Of a stretch of 43,992 nt of DNA, positions 15,818 through 25,561 are shown in pieces. Source of the DNA: GYS-P2D sp964414425 (GTDB lineage Bacteria > Bacteroidota > Bacteroidia > Chitinophagales > Saprospiraceae); the NCBI GenBank assembly GCA_964414425.1, contig CAYPWL010000030.1:1-43992 (forward strand). Reading direction: 5' to 3'. The notes below the pieces were generated by a model. It saw only the letters and a program-made list of their open reading frames with translations. It was not told the origin of the DNA and ran no database searches. Positions within the stretch are counted from its first letter, which is position 1. The number at the start of each line of letters is the position of its first letter. A program made the position numbers and the translations under genes.

Positions 15818-17530
15818 CTACTTGATCTGATAGAACCGCCAGTTGCTCTTGAAGCTTTTTGTTAGGTCTTGATCAGTCAGTAGTGCTCTTACCATCTCTA
15901 TAGGCATAGCATTTTGAGAGAGCACAGCGTCATGAAACTCCTTATAACTCATCTGACCAGAGTCCACAAGCTCTCGCTTGAGTGCCACGAACTGCAACCC
16001 TCCTGTCATATAGGCTAATTGATAGAGTGGCCCATATCCAGCGGTAAAGGATCTTCTTACCTCTCCTTCGGCATTAGCCCGCTCAAAACCTACTCGATCT
16101 ACGAGGAAGTCTATACACTCCTGTGGAGTCCAGTTACCTAAGTGATAGTTGAGAGAGAAAATGATTCTCGCACACCGGTGCATACGCCAGAATAGCATAC
16201 CGATGCGATCTTCTGGTCCTCGGGGGAAGTCCATATCCCATAGCAGTAACTCCCAATAGAGCGCCCAGCCCTCAGTCCAAAACGGTGTCCTAAAACTGCG
16301 GTATACCTTGTTACGTCTATTGACGAACTGCTGGAGGTGATGCCCAGCGATTAACTCATGATGTACTGTGGCACGATTGAAGTGCGGATTATTACCTCGC
16401 ATACTCATCATTTTCTCTGCGTGAGTCATGTCATCCGTTGGATAAGCGATCTGTAGCACCTCGCCACCAAGAAAGAATGGAGCGATCCGCTGGCGCTCTG
16501 GCGATAACATCGTCATGCGCCAAGTTTCTTCAGCAAGAGGGGGTATAGTGAGCAGGTCATAATCTTTCAGAAATGCGATAGACTGATGGTATAGCTCCAG
16601 CATCGCCTCAGGCTGTTCGCTGACATCAACCCTGGTTTGCTTGACGGCCTCCTGTGCAGCTCTCCAGTCATCTCCATACCCCATCTCAGCGCTTGCCTGT
16701 AGGAGTTGTGTATCACACCACTTGAATTCTTGTTCGGCGATGGCGATTAACTCTTGTGGCGTGTATGGGATCATCTCGTAGCTGAGCAGTTCTTGTATCG
16801 CACTCGCTCCTATAGGTACACCGAGTATACCGCTACCATCATCTTCGATTTGGGATTTAGGATCGATCTTTTGTTCAAACACTTGTGCATAAGCACTCAT
16901 CTCTTTGTGTAAGGCATTATAGGGCTTAGTTACCCACCAGGAAAATTGTGGATCATAACCATTGTAAAATTCATAAATGCTTTCAAGCCCTTCGACCTGA
17001 TTCAGTATGGTTTGTTTAGCTCTTTTAGCCAATGAAGGTGTCAAGAATGGTTCGCTGTTATTTAGTGAGGTACGAGATGCAGAGATGGCTTCATATATAA
17101 TATTGAGCGACTGTGCCGTTGCCTGTGCATCAAGCTTATATCCTCGGCGGCGCTGTTGCTCGATTGGATAAATTGCCTCTCCAGGTGATACCCAAGTCTT
17201 GATTGAGGCATATTCCTGATTCTGTTGATTGAGATTTTTAAGTCCATTCTCCAGATCACGCTTAAATAGAAGGTAATCTACCTTACCGCCTTGTGAGAGT
17301 TGATCAAAATCATAACTATCCAATTCTGATAGATAGCTATCATAAAACTCCATAAAGCGTGCTCTACGCTCGGGACTGTTTGGCATGTAGTAAAAGCGAT
17401 TTAAACTACCATTGTCGGCACGAAATCGTGTCATTACTTCATATAGCTCACTGGCTTGCTCGATGAGTGGCTGTTGTGCTTGGACTTCTGATAGTGTCAA
17501 GGCACATAGTATGAATAGCAGATACTTCAT
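15818..17530 (-). CDS. DUF885 family protein, probable secreted metallopeptidase-like
   Basis: A 570-residue protein with a signal peptide (MKYLLFILCALTLSEVQA, cleaved near residue 18). The rest is helical and matches DUF885, a family with gluzincin-like HE...GHH metal sites. Here HHELIAGHHLQQF is at 390-402, with Ala where the family as I recall it usually has Pro, and EGWALYWE, which probably supplies the second metal ligand, lies near residue 425. Family members are often annotated as periplasmic or lipoprotein peptidases, but activity is rarely shown. There is no lipobox cysteine, so the mature protein should be soluble in the periplasm or exported. It lies 36 bp downstream of the desaturase-like gene on the same strand and could share its transcript. 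Confidence 0.82.
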   Translation of the reverse strand: MKYLLFILCALTLSEVQAQQPLIEQASELYEVMTRFRADNGSLNRFYYMPNSPERRARFMEFYDSYLSELDSYDFDQLSQGGKVDYLLFKRDLENGLKNLNQQNQEYASIKTWVSPGEAIYPIEQQRRRGYKLDAQATAQSLNIIYEAISASRTSLNNSEPFLTPSLAKRAKQTILNQVEGLESIYEFYNGYDPQFSWWVTKPYNALHKEMSAYAQVFEQKIDPKSQIEDDGSGILGVPIGASAIQELLSYEMIPYTPQELIAIAEQEFKWCDTQLLQASAEMGYGDDWRAAQEAVKQTRVDVSEQPEAMLELYHQSIAFLKDYDLLTIPPLAEETWRMTMLSPERQRIAPFFLGGEVLQIAYPTDDMTHAEKMMSMRGNNPHFNRATVHHELIAGHHLQQFVNRRNKVYRSFRTPFWTEGWALYWELLLWDMDFPRGPEDRIGMLFWRMHRCARIIFSLNYHLGNWTPQECIDFLVDRVGFERANAEGEVRRSFTAGYGPLYQLAYMTGGLQFVALKRELVDSGQMSYKEFHDAVLSQNAMPIEMVRALLTDQDLTKSFKSNWRFYQIK

Positions 17531-17566
17531 GTATTAAAGCTACAATTGTTTGGAAAAAATGTTTGA

Positions 17567-18478
17567 TTACAACTCCACACCCATCTCCTCTCTCAATACT
17601 TTCGCTCGACGATCCTTACCATCATGACTCCAGCCGGGTGATCTGAATATATAATTCAACTTATCGGACCATCTGTCCGCTCTTATCACATCCTTCCAGA
17701 TTGCGGCATACTCATGTCCAGCAACCTTGATAGGATGGAATGTGTCAATGTTAGTAGTTAATCCATAGGTGACGGGCTCTGCGGCTAACTCTGGTGAAAA
17801 GGTGCCAAATATGCGATCCCATAGGATAAAGACTCCAGCATGATTACAATCTAGGTATCTGATATTAGAAGCATGATGTACACGATGGTGTGACGGCGTA
17901 TTAAAGATATACTCAAACCAAGCAGGCATGCGATCAACCAACTCGGTATGAACCCAAAATTGATAGATCAGATTAACAGACATGACCACAAATATCATGA
18001 GCGCATCGAAACCTAACAGTGGCAGCCACAACCAGAAGAGATACTTATGAACTCGCTCGCCTACACCTTGTCTTAGGGCTGTACCATAATTCATACGTTG
18101 TGAGGAGTGATGAGGTACATGACCCGCCCAGAAAAGACGTACCTCATGATTCGTCCGATGAAACCAGTAGTAAGAAAAGTCATCTAAAAAAAACAGTACA
18201 ATCCATGCCCACCACTGACGACCTACTATATCCGCAAGTGGTGATATAGAATGCAGGTAAAAAAATGCCATCAAGGCGAGGGCCTTAGGGATAAACTCTA
18301 CAACTGCCGTAAGAAAGAGCATCCACATAGACGAAATGAAATCTTTGCGCTCATATAGATTTTTTTCTTCGTGCTTGCTGATCCACGCTTCTCCAATAAT
18401 AACTAATAAGAAAATCGGTAAAGCAAAAAGTGACAGTTGATCCTCACCGACAAGTTGTATTCCTTCTGCGAGCGTCAT
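17567..18478 (-). CDS. Sterol desaturase / fatty acid hydroxylase family membrane protein
   Basis: A 303-residue integral membrane di-iron oxygenase-like protein. Three histidine boxes are visible: HRTNHE and HVPHHS in the middle and HHRVHHASN further on, with hydrophobic helices before and between them. The arrangement WFHRxxHE then HxxHHSSQxMNYGTALRQG resembles the TMEM195/alkylglycerol monooxygenase branch more than the true C-4 sterol oxidases. It would hydroxylate a lipid, using oxygen, in the inner membrane; the substrate is unknown. Oxygen use implies that the organism has an aerobic lifestyle. The region up to the divergent DUF2911 gene is about 127 bp and should hold both promoters. 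Confidence 0.88.
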   Translation of the reverse strand: MTLAEGIQLVGEDQLSLFALPIFLLVIIGEAWISKHEEKNLYERKDFISSMWMLFLTAVVEFIPKALALMAFFYLHSISPLADIVGRQWWAWIVLFFLDDFSYYWFHRTNHEVRLFWAGHVPHHSSQRMNYGTALRQGVGERVHKYLFWLWLPLLGFDALMIFVVMSVNLIYQFWVHTELVDRMPAWFEYIFNTPSHHRVHHASNIRYLDCNHAGVFILWDRIFGTFSPELAAEPVTYGLTTNIDTFHPIKVAGHEYAAIWKDVIRADRWSDKLNYIFRSPGWSHDGKDRRAKVLREEMGVEL

Positions 18479-18605
18479 ATATCTTGTTTGATGGATTAAG
18501 TTAAGGATAGAATTAGTAAAATCACCATTACATCATAGGCTACTTCGAAAGTAAATAAGGGTTTATATTTAACTCGTTACGGTAAGAGATTAAATTATCA
18601 GTTGT

Positions 18606-19535
18606 ATGATCAGATATGTCGCTGGAGTATTCTTATTCACTTTATGCTTCGTTGATATGGTTTCAGCACAATATCAAATAGGCATCATTCCTCGAACGAG
18701 TCCGGATAAAGCTGTAAGTCAGAAAGTTGGATATACTCAGATCAGCATTACTCATGGTAGTCCGGCTGTCAATAATCGAATAATATGGGGTGATCTTGTC
18801 CGCTATGACGAGGTGTGGCGGGCCGGGGCCAACGATGCGACGACCATAGAGTTTGATTCGGATGTAAGCATAGAGGGACATGAGTTGGCGGCTGGCAAGT
18901 ACGCCTTATTTATCATCCCGCGAGCGAACAAAAAATGGACGATCATATTCAACAAAGTCCATAAACAGTGGGGTGCCTTTCGTCATGATCCAAGCGAAGA
19001 CGCATTACGATTAGATGTTCTGCCGAGGGTCTCGCCCATATATCACGAAAGATTGTGTTATGACATCAGACAGCATGGCTTTGAATTTGGAGAGGTAAGC
19101 ATGTTTTGGGAACATATAGAAGTTTCTTTTGAGGTTGGCACTCATTATCTCAAAGCATTCAAAGATGAAGTGATGGAAAGAACACAGGCACAAGAAGAGT
19201 ATATCAAATGGGTTCCTTTAATTCAAGGGGCAGAACACCTGCTTGACCTGAACGCAGAATATGATCTCGCCAAAGAGTGGTTATCGATGGGAGAGGAGAT
19301 TATGGATGGCACTACCCAATGGAAGGAGGGCTTATATCCTCGTGATTATGTCCAAGGTCATCTTTATTGGACTATGGCTAAGACACTGGCTAAACTGAAC
19401 GATTTTGTTGGAGCCGTACAATATGCTAATCAAATGATGGCCTTAGACGATCAGCGATTTTTTAAGAGAAAAGGGGAGGAAGAAAGGATCACAGAAAACC
19501 TGCAAATCTGGCTAAAACGTATACAAGGCAGATGA
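18606..19535 (+). CDS. DUF2911 domain secreted protein
   Basis: A 309-residue protein with an N-terminal signal peptide (MIRYVAGVFLFTLCFVDMVSA). Residues 25-180 form the DUF2911 beta-rich domain; its marks are SPDKAVSQKVGYT, ITHGSPAVNNR, IWGDLVRYDEVWRAGAN and LAAGKYALFIIP. The remaining 120 residues are helical and TPR-like (EWLSMGEEIMDGT, YPRDYVQGHLYWTMAKTLAK). The family is common in Bacteroidota exported proteins and has no established biochemical role. The product should be periplasmic or on the outer surface. It stands alone, divergent from the desaturase-like gene, and is followed by a 316-bp gap. ATG is the natural start because it gives the signal peptide directly. Confidence 0.85.
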   Translation: MIRYVAGVFLFTLCFVDMVSAQYQIGIIPRTSPDKAVSQKVGYTQISITHGSPAVNNRIIWGDLVRYDEVWRAGANDATTIEFDSDVSIEGHELAAGKYALFIIPRANKKWTIIFNKVHKQWGAFRHDPSEDALRLDVLPRVSPIYHERLCYDIRQHGFEFGEVSMFWEHIEVSFEVGTHYLKAFKDEVMERTQAQEEYIKWVPLIQGAEHLLDLNAEYDLAKEWLSMGEEIMDGTTQWKEGLYPRDYVQGHLYWTMAKTLAKLNDFVGAVQYANQMMALDDQRFFKRKGEEERITENLQIWLKRIQGR

Positions 19536-19851
19536 CAAGAGCGACATTTATATCGATTCGAATAAAACAACTCAAACTCAGATACAATTTACGCACAGCA
19601 ATCTTGTAGCCCACTCTAATCTAGATAATCCACACCATTCTATATAATATCGTGGTTTCACGCCTTACACAATTCGGGTATACCATCACTTCAACTTTGT
19701 TTAACGGAGATACTTTTAGACACAGATCCTAAAAGAAGCATCAAACTCCCAGGACAAATTAGAAAATAACTCACTTGACGACCATAAAAAGCCTCATACC
19801 TATTAGGGATATGGTAAGATTATTGGTCATATAAGTATTACCCGTAAGACC
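19536..19851. other. Intergenic region without a gene, 316 bp
   Basis: I see no coding frame of useful length, no RNA gene and no recognisable mobile element remnant. It ends in the leader of the DUF1800 operon. A weak bulged hairpin around 19795-19813 (CATACCT ... TATG) lies about 40 bases before that start. A TTTG at 19696 and a TA-rich element at 19711 are too close together for a Bacteroidota promoter. The main promoter of the operon is probably here but I could not fix it. Confidence 0.5.
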
Positions 19852-21699
19852 ATGAATAAATCTATTATCTACGTTCTGCTCATACTGATTGCTATAGGTG
19901 CGCATGCACAGACGATCACCCTCGGAAAAGGAATCAATGATGGTATAGTCGTTACGAGCAGTGATGAGTCAGTAGAGGGTAGCTCCTCGAATACACTTTC
20001 GACCAAAGGATTTGCTCCAAACCTCAATGCCGCCTCACGATTTTTATCTCAATCTACTTTTGGGGCTAGCTTCGAGGACATCGAGGCGGTGCAAGCTTTA
20101 GGTTTGGAGGATTGGATAGACGAGCAGTTTCAAGTTCCTGTTGGTGATAGACTGACTAATGAATTGATTAGGATCACTGCAGAGAAAAACGCTGGTCGAG
20201 GTGAACCTGATGGCGGACCATTTCTATGGTTTTTTAATGACGCATGGTGGAACTACCACTTCAGCAATGAGGATGAGTTGAGACAACGGATGGCTTTTGC
20301 GCTAAGTGAGCTATTTGTTGTATCACGATTTTCAGGATTGGGCAACAGACCATATGCCTTGTCAACATACTATGACATGTTGCTCAACAACTCATTTGGC
20401 AATTATAGGACCTTGCTGGATTCAGTTACCTATCACTCAGGCATGGGCGAATATCTGACCTATATGAATAATTCTCGAACAGATACGATCTATGATATAG
20501 ATTATAATACCCCTTACCCATTTGATACGCTCGATGTGCAGTTCACCTTTCCAGATGAAAATTATGCTCGTGAGGTCATGCAGCTATTTTCAATTGGACT
20601 CTTTGAGTTGAATAATGACGGAACTCGTAAAAAGGATGACCAAGGAGACGATATCCCAACTTATGATAATGCAGACATAGCTGAATTAGCTAAAGTCTTT
20701 ACGGGATTTTCATATGGAGATAATACAAATTTTAATAGGGGACCCGGCGAATTCAACACGACTTATTTTCAGCCTATGCAGATCTATGAGGAGCGCCACG
20801 AGCGAGGACCTAAGTATCTGCTGAATGGTTTTGCCATCCCTGATCGATCGGGAGGCAATTGGGCTTATGACGATGTCAGAGACGCACTGGATCATCTCTT
20901 TAATCACGATAATGTTGGACCATTCGTTGGGCAGTTTTTAATCCAGCGGTTCGTAACATCTAATCCTAGTCCTGCGTATGTATCCAGAGTGGCAGACGCT
21001 TTCAATGGCGACGGTCCATTTGGGACAGAGCGAGGTGATCTCCAATCTGTGATCAAAGCCATCTTGCTTGATGATGAGGCCCGTACTTGTGCCTATAGTG
21101 ATGCCAGTGATGCTGGCAAGCTCCGAGAACCATTTGTCAGATATGTTCAGATTGGTAAGGCATTTGATGGAGCATCCACAGGGGGGCGGTATCGCAATGT
21201 TTTGTTTCCTGTATATGACTTAATAGAACAGACCCCACTGAGTTCACCGAGTGTGTTCAACTTTTTTCAATCAGATTTTCAGCCAATAGGTGCCATAGAT
21301 GAGGCGAACAGAGTTGCCCCAGAATTTCAAATAGCCAATGCGCAAAGTATAGCCGGTTATCTCAATGGATTAACAGACTGGTTGATTAATGAGAGATACG
21401 CCACCGTATGGCAACTCTATGAAAATGAACCTGAGGTAGAGTTAGATAGCTATCGCACCAATTTAGAATTTGGTGATGAGCTTGCATTAGCAGATGACGC
21501 ACTTGTACCTCAGTTGGTTGAGCGTCTCAATCTCATCTTAGCCCATGGCAAGCTCAGCGAAGTGACCATAGACATAATTACCGATGCTGTCCGAGGATTT
21601 GATTTAGAATTTGGTGATGCTGAAGATAATGCTCAAGCAAAAGTGCGATTCGCTGTACTGTTGATCATGGCGTCACCAGATTATCTCGTCAACCGATAA
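19852..21699 (+). CDS. DUF1800 domain secreted protein
   Basis: A 615-residue exported protein with signal peptide MNKSIIYVLLILIAIGAHAQ. DUF1800 marks are NAASRFLSQSTFGASFEDIEA, the RQRMAFALSELFVVS helix, YDMLLNNSFGNYRTLL, the PDENYAREVMQLFSIGL segment, PFVGQFLIQRFV and the final PDYLVNR. DUF1800 genes sit next to DUF1501 genes in many Planctomycetes, Bacteroidota and Proteobacteria, and that is the case here, with a 13-bp gap. No enzymatic activity is established, so the role is unknown; export to the periplasm or surface is expected. It is the first gene of a three-gene run ending in a large modular surface protein. Confidence 0.9.
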   Translation: MNKSIIYVLLILIAIGAHAQTITLGKGINDGIVVTSSDESVEGSSSNTLSTKGFAPNLNAASRFLSQSTFGASFEDIEAVQALGLEDWIDEQFQVPVGDRLTNELIRITAEKNAGRGEPDGGPFLWFFNDAWWNYHFSNEDELRQRMAFALSELFVVSRFSGLGNRPYALSTYYDMLLNNSFGNYRTLLDSVTYHSGMGEYLTYMNNSRTDTIYDIDYNTPYPFDTLDVQFTFPDENYAREVMQLFSIGLFELNNDGTRKKDDQGDDIPTYDNADIAELAKVFTGFSYGDNTNFNRGPGEFNTTYFQPMQIYEERHERGPKYLLNGFAIPDRSGGNWAYDDVRDALDHLFNHDNVGPFVGQFLIQRFVTSNPSPAYVSRVADAFNGDGPFGTERGDLQSVIKAILLDDEARTCAYSDASDAGKLREPFVRYVQIGKAFDGASTGGRYRNVLFPVYDLIEQTPLSSPSVFNFFQSDFQPIGAIDEANRVAPEFQIANAQSIAGYLNGLTDWLINERYATVWQLYENEPEVELDSYRTNLEFGDELALADDALVPQLVERLNLILAHGKLSEVTIDIITDAVRGFDLEFGDAEDNAQAKVRFAVLLIMASPDYLVNR

Positions 21700-21712
21700 A
21701 TACCAAGAAACA

Positions 21713-23128
21713 ATGGCAAAACGAAAAATATCACGACGATCATTCTTAGGCCAAGCGGGTTGTGCTGCTATGGGGTCTATGACCTTAATGAATTCTGCGC
21801 TCCAACTGGGTATGATTAATACGGTTGCTGCGAGACCCCATATCATCGGAGCAGAAGGAGAATACAAAGCTATCATCTGCATACTCTTGGCAGGAGGTGC
21901 AGACTCTCACAATATGTTGATCCCTTATGATCAGAGTCAGTATGATTTATACAATGACTTCAGAGGAGACTTAGCGCTCGATCGTGGAGACTTAACTGCT
22001 ACAAGTATTACAGATCATACCACTGGTCGAGAGTTTGCTCTCCATCCACAGTTGGTACAATGCAAGAATAGATTTGACAGCGGAGACTTGGCGCTATTAA
22101 GTAATATCGGCACCCTGATTGAACCGGTCAACTCGGTTAACGAGCTTTATAATGGAGGGACACGTCTACCATTAGGACTCTATAGTCATGCCGATCAGAT
22201 CATGCAATGGCAGACTTCTGTACCCCAGGACCGCAGTGCTGTAGGAGTTGCGGGACGTATGGCAGATATCCTGCAAGATATGAATACCATCGATGAAGTC
22301 TCTATGAATATCTCTCTGGCAGGCCGTAATAGATTTCAAGCCGGTAATGAGGTTGTAGAGTATGCAGTCGGCAATCAGGTAGAAGATATCGGAATCCAAG
22401 ATTTTAGACCGTGGTGGCCTACATCTGGCAGTTTATCAGAACTGCGCAATCAGTCAGTGCAAAATATAGTGGAGCAGACATATGCCAACATCTTTCAGAG
22501 CACCTATGGAGACCTGACACAGCAGACATATAACAGTTTAGAGGTGTTTGAATCTGCGATTAACAGGAGACCAGGATTCGCTCATGAGTTCGATGCTTTT
22601 GGATTGTCGCAGGATATGAGGATGATATCTGATATCATCAGCGTCCAAAACCTACTCGGAGCCAATCGACAGATATTTTTCACAGTCTTTGGCGGTTGGG
22701 ATCATCATGATGAGGTGATACAAGCACAAGATGTTAAGTTGTCCCAATTGGATCGAGCATTGGATGATCTCTATACGGCCTTAGGAGAGCTCGGATTGAG
22801 AGATCAAGTTACGATTATGACGATATCGGACTTTGGCAGGACGCTGACGTCTAATACTGGTGGTTCCGATCATGCCTGGGGAGGCAATATGTTGATGCTT
22901 GGTGGCGCTGTCAACGGAGGACGTGTTTATGGGGACTACCCGGAACTGCGGGAGGACAACCCGCTCAATATTGATAATCGAGGACGATTCATACCGCAGA
23001 TAGCGAGTGATCAGATGTATGCTGAGCTGGCACTTTGGTTTGGTGTATCACCTAATGATCTCAGCTATATCCTTCCTAACATTGGAAACTTTGACACACC
23101 GGGAAGCTTAGGATTATTCAATTTTTAA
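21713..23128 (+). CDS. DUF1501 family protein, Tat-exported
   Basis: A 471-residue protein beginning MAKRKISRRSFLGQAGCAAM. SRRSFLG is a twin-arginine motif, so folded export by the Tat pathway is expected. The remainder is a DUF1501 domain, part of the alkaline phosphatase/sulfatase-like superfamily in fold. Visible are LLAGGADSHNMLIPYD near residue 60, FGGWDHHDEV near 325, ISDFGRT and the GSDHAWGGNMLMLGGAV stretch near 390, where His and Asp residues would form a metal site. The substrate is unknown. It follows DUF1800 by 13 bp and precedes the modular secreted protein by 21 bp, a layout that suggests one transcript and a shared function at the cell surface. Confidence 0.9.
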   Translation: MAKRKISRRSFLGQAGCAAMGSMTLMNSALQLGMINTVAARPHIIGAEGEYKAIICILLAGGADSHNMLIPYDQSQYDLYNDFRGDLALDRGDLTATSITDHTTGREFALHPQLVQCKNRFDSGDLALLSNIGTLIEPVNSVNELYNGGTRLPLGLYSHADQIMQWQTSVPQDRSAVGVAGRMADILQDMNTIDEVSMNISLAGRNRFQAGNEVVEYAVGNQVEDIGIQDFRPWWPTSGSLSELRNQSVQNIVEQTYANIFQSTYGDLTQQTYNSLEVFESAINRRPGFAHEFDAFGLSQDMRMISDIISVQNLLGANRQIFFTVFGGWDHHDEVIQAQDVKLSQLDRALDDLYTALGELGLRDQVTIMTISDFGRTLTSNTGGSDHAWGGNMLMLGGAVNGGRVYGDYPELREDNPLNIDNRGRFIPQIASDQMYAELALWFGVSPNDLSYILPNIGNFDTPGSLGLFNF

Positions 23129-23149
23129 TTACGCATCAACCTTCTAAAA

Positions 23150-25549
23150 ATGATCAAAAACATAAGCCTTATTGCAGCTCTACTCGTGATACCACGACTC
23201 ATGAGCGCTCAGTGTGTCGGGGAGCAAGGCCAAGTATCTTGGTTGATCTGGGAAAATGACACGCCGCTCTTTGGCATCGAAAATCTCATATATGATGATA
23301 CCTATCCCAATGGGCCTGATCAAGTCATGGTTCTCAACTCTACCTCTACACAATGCAACTATGACAACCGCTATAGTTCTCTGGTAAAGGGTTTTATCAA
23401 TCCAGATGTAACAGGTACCTATCTGTTTAATATTACAGGTGATGATGTGGTCAATCTATTCATAAGTAGCAATGATCAATATCCTGATTATACCGACACA
23501 ACGGCATTTGCGCCAGGCTATACCGAGGAAAATAATCATTCGGCATATGCCAGTCAGACTTCTGCACCAATTCACTTGGTGGCTGGGACACACTATTATT
23601 TTGAGTTACAGCATTTTGAGCGTACGGGCGGAGATTGTGCTGCCTTGTTCTGGGACCTTCCTGGAGGACAGGATTCTGCATGGCAGATTGTGAGTTCTCC
23701 GTTTCTATATGATGTATGTGATCCGATCTGCCTACCGCAAGGAACTGCTTGTGATGACGGCAATCCTGCTACCATCAATGATCAGGAGGACGGCTACTGT
23801 AATTGCTCAGGTACGCCACAAGTGTCAGCTGCACTCAATGTAGGGACAAGAGGTCAGTTGGAGACATACGTATATGACAATATACCAAGAGCCCCTCTCT
23901 TGGATCTATACATACATCCTAACTATCCTGCCGGACCAGATCAGATGTTCGTACATATCGGAGGACTTAACGCCTTTTGGGAGGATGATTTAGAAGAAAC
24001 TGGTCTGTTGATGAAAGGATTTCTACAAGTACCAGAGAGTGGCGATTATGATTTTAATATCACAGGAGTAGGAGAGACCACATTTAGGATTAATAGAGTC
24101 CACAACAATATCGGTATCACGGATAGTATATTCACCAATCGATTTTACATGGAGGTTTATGAACATGAGGAAGAGGATGTCCGTAGTGGCGTGCAGACTA
24201 TCAGTAATCTGAGTCTAAGCACTGGACGGTTATATTACTTTGAAGTGATCCACAAGAACCCAAATTATGGTAATCGATTCACGGTATTTTGGAATGGACC
24301 TCAACATAGTGATGATCGATGGCATCGGATAGCACCGGTTAACATCTATAACTATGATGACCCTCTATTATGTGTAGCAGTAGGTACAGCATGTGATGAC
24401 GGAGATCCACTAACTGCAAATGATCAGATTGATAATAATTGTGATTGTGTAGGGACACCATGTACACCTATGATGGATTGTGACGATCCCGCTGCAGATA
24501 TCATCACGTACGATTACTGCGAAGTAGCCGATCAAATCAGTAATAATGAGTCTGACGCTTGGCTGAGTTGTCAAGCGTCACCGAGCCCATATGTATCTGA
24601 TTTGTCTGGTTCGGATTATCATTGGATACATTATGATCTGGGTAATGAATATCTGCTTGGCCAGACTCACGTATGGAACTACAATGTAGAAGGTGCCACA
24701 AACTTAGGATTTGGCAATGTCGCTGTGCATTATTCAGTTGATGGGGCAGAATGGTTTTTTCTTGGATTTTATAATTGGGATGATGCCACTGGCGATGATA
24801 ACTATACAGGATTTAGTGGTCCAGACTTTGGACTGGTATCTGCGAGATACGTGCTATTCACTGATGTTATCCCGACTTCAGAATGTCGGGGGATCAGCAA
24901 GATTACATTTGATGTAGGGCTATGTCAGGATCGAGGTGCTATATGTGACGATGGGGATGTATCCACGTTCAATGATCAGTTTGATGATAGATGTCAGTGT
25001 ATAGGATATACTGCCGAAGAATTGGATTGTGCTATTGACACCTTATTTATCTATGAGGATGGCATCGCTAAAAATGAATATCACGCTATCAAAGCGCTCA
25101 TGTCAAACGGGAGTGTATTGAATCAAAATGAAGTGAATTATAGAGCCGGTATGGAGATCATATTGAATTCAGGCTTTGAGGTGACATTAGGGAGTGAACT
25201 CACAGCAGATATTGAGGGTTGTCCTGATCCATCGATTGCCATGATAGACGATAAGTCTGACGAGGAGTATTTAAAACGTAGCATACGACCAAGCGAGTCA
25301 ATAGAGGTTTTTGATCTGGCGGGTTCAGACATTCAAACCCTCAGGATCTATCTACCAGAAGCGACTACGGTAGTTATCGACATCTATGATAATAGTGGGA
25401 TGAAGATTACTCCAAGTGCCAGATATAGCTATCAGGATCACGGTGATCACTATAAGCGTATCAACACGCATAAACTCGATTCAGGAGTCTATACGGTACG
25501 TATGGATACTCCTTCTGGGAGCTATCAAGATAAGATGACGGTGCCCTAA
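23150..25549 (+). CDS. Large modular secreted protein with PA14-like, discoidin-like and type IX secretion C-terminal domains
   Basis: A 799-residue exported protein with signal peptide MIKNISLIAALLVIPRLMSA. Two PA14-like beta modules (about 25-195 and 230-410) share YPNGPDQ/YPAGPDQ openings, the KGF ... GTY/GDY core and FNITG. A third, discoidin-like module (about 450-590) has the WIHYDLGNEYLLG core. Each module is followed by a short Cys-rich linker of the pattern CDDGxxxTxNDQxDxxCxC (near 205, 420 and 600). Near residue 655 is a segment (MEIILNSGFEVTLGSELTA) typical of Bacteroidota surface proteins. The last 75 residues resemble a type IX secretion sorting domain ending in GVYTVRMDTPSGSYQDKMTV. 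PA14 and discoidin folds usually bind carbohydrate, so a surface adhesin or glycan-binding role is plausible. No catalytic domain is visible. Confidence 0.82.
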   Translation: MIKNISLIAALLVIPRLMSAQCVGEQGQVSWLIWENDTPLFGIENLIYDDTYPNGPDQVMVLNSTSTQCNYDNRYSSLVKGFINPDVTGTYLFNITGDDVVNLFISSNDQYPDYTDTTAFAPGYTEENNHSAYASQTSAPIHLVAGTHYYFELQHFERTGGDCAALFWDLPGGQDSAWQIVSSPFLYDVCDPICLPQGTACDDGNPATINDQEDGYCNCSGTPQVSAALNVGTRGQLETYVYDNIPRAPLLDLYIHPNYPAGPDQMFVHIGGLNAFWEDDLEETGLLMKGFLQVPESGDYDFNITGVGETTFRINRVHNNIGITDSIFTNRFYMEVYEHEEEDVRSGVQTISNLSLSTGRLYYFEVIHKNPNYGNRFTVFWNGPQHSDDRWHRIAPVNIYNYDDPLLCVAVGTACDDGDPLTANDQIDNNCDCVGTPCTPMMDCDDPAADIITYDYCEVADQISNNESDAWLSCQASPSPYVSDLSGSDYHWIHYDLGNEYLLGQTHVWNYNVEGATNLGFGNVAVHYSVDGAEWFFLGFYNWDDATGDDNYTGFSGPDFGLVSARYVLFTDVIPTSECRGISKITFDVGLCQDRGAICDDGDVSTFNDQFDDRCQCIGYTAEELDCAIDTLFIYEDGIAKNEYHAIKALMSNGSVLNQNEVNYRAGMEIILNSGFEVTLGSELTADIEGCPDPSIAMIDDKSDEEYLKRSIRPSESIEVFDLAGSDIQTLRIYLPEATTVVIDIYDNSGMKITPSARYSYQDHGDHYKRINTHKLDSGVYTVRMDTPSGSYQDKMTVP

Positions 25550-25561
25550 TAGAGGTGAAGA

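Noticed and set aside
19696..19720. TTTG and TACTTTTAG as a Bacteroidota promoter
   Set aside because: Only 11 bases separate the two elements; the usual spacing is about 19-21.
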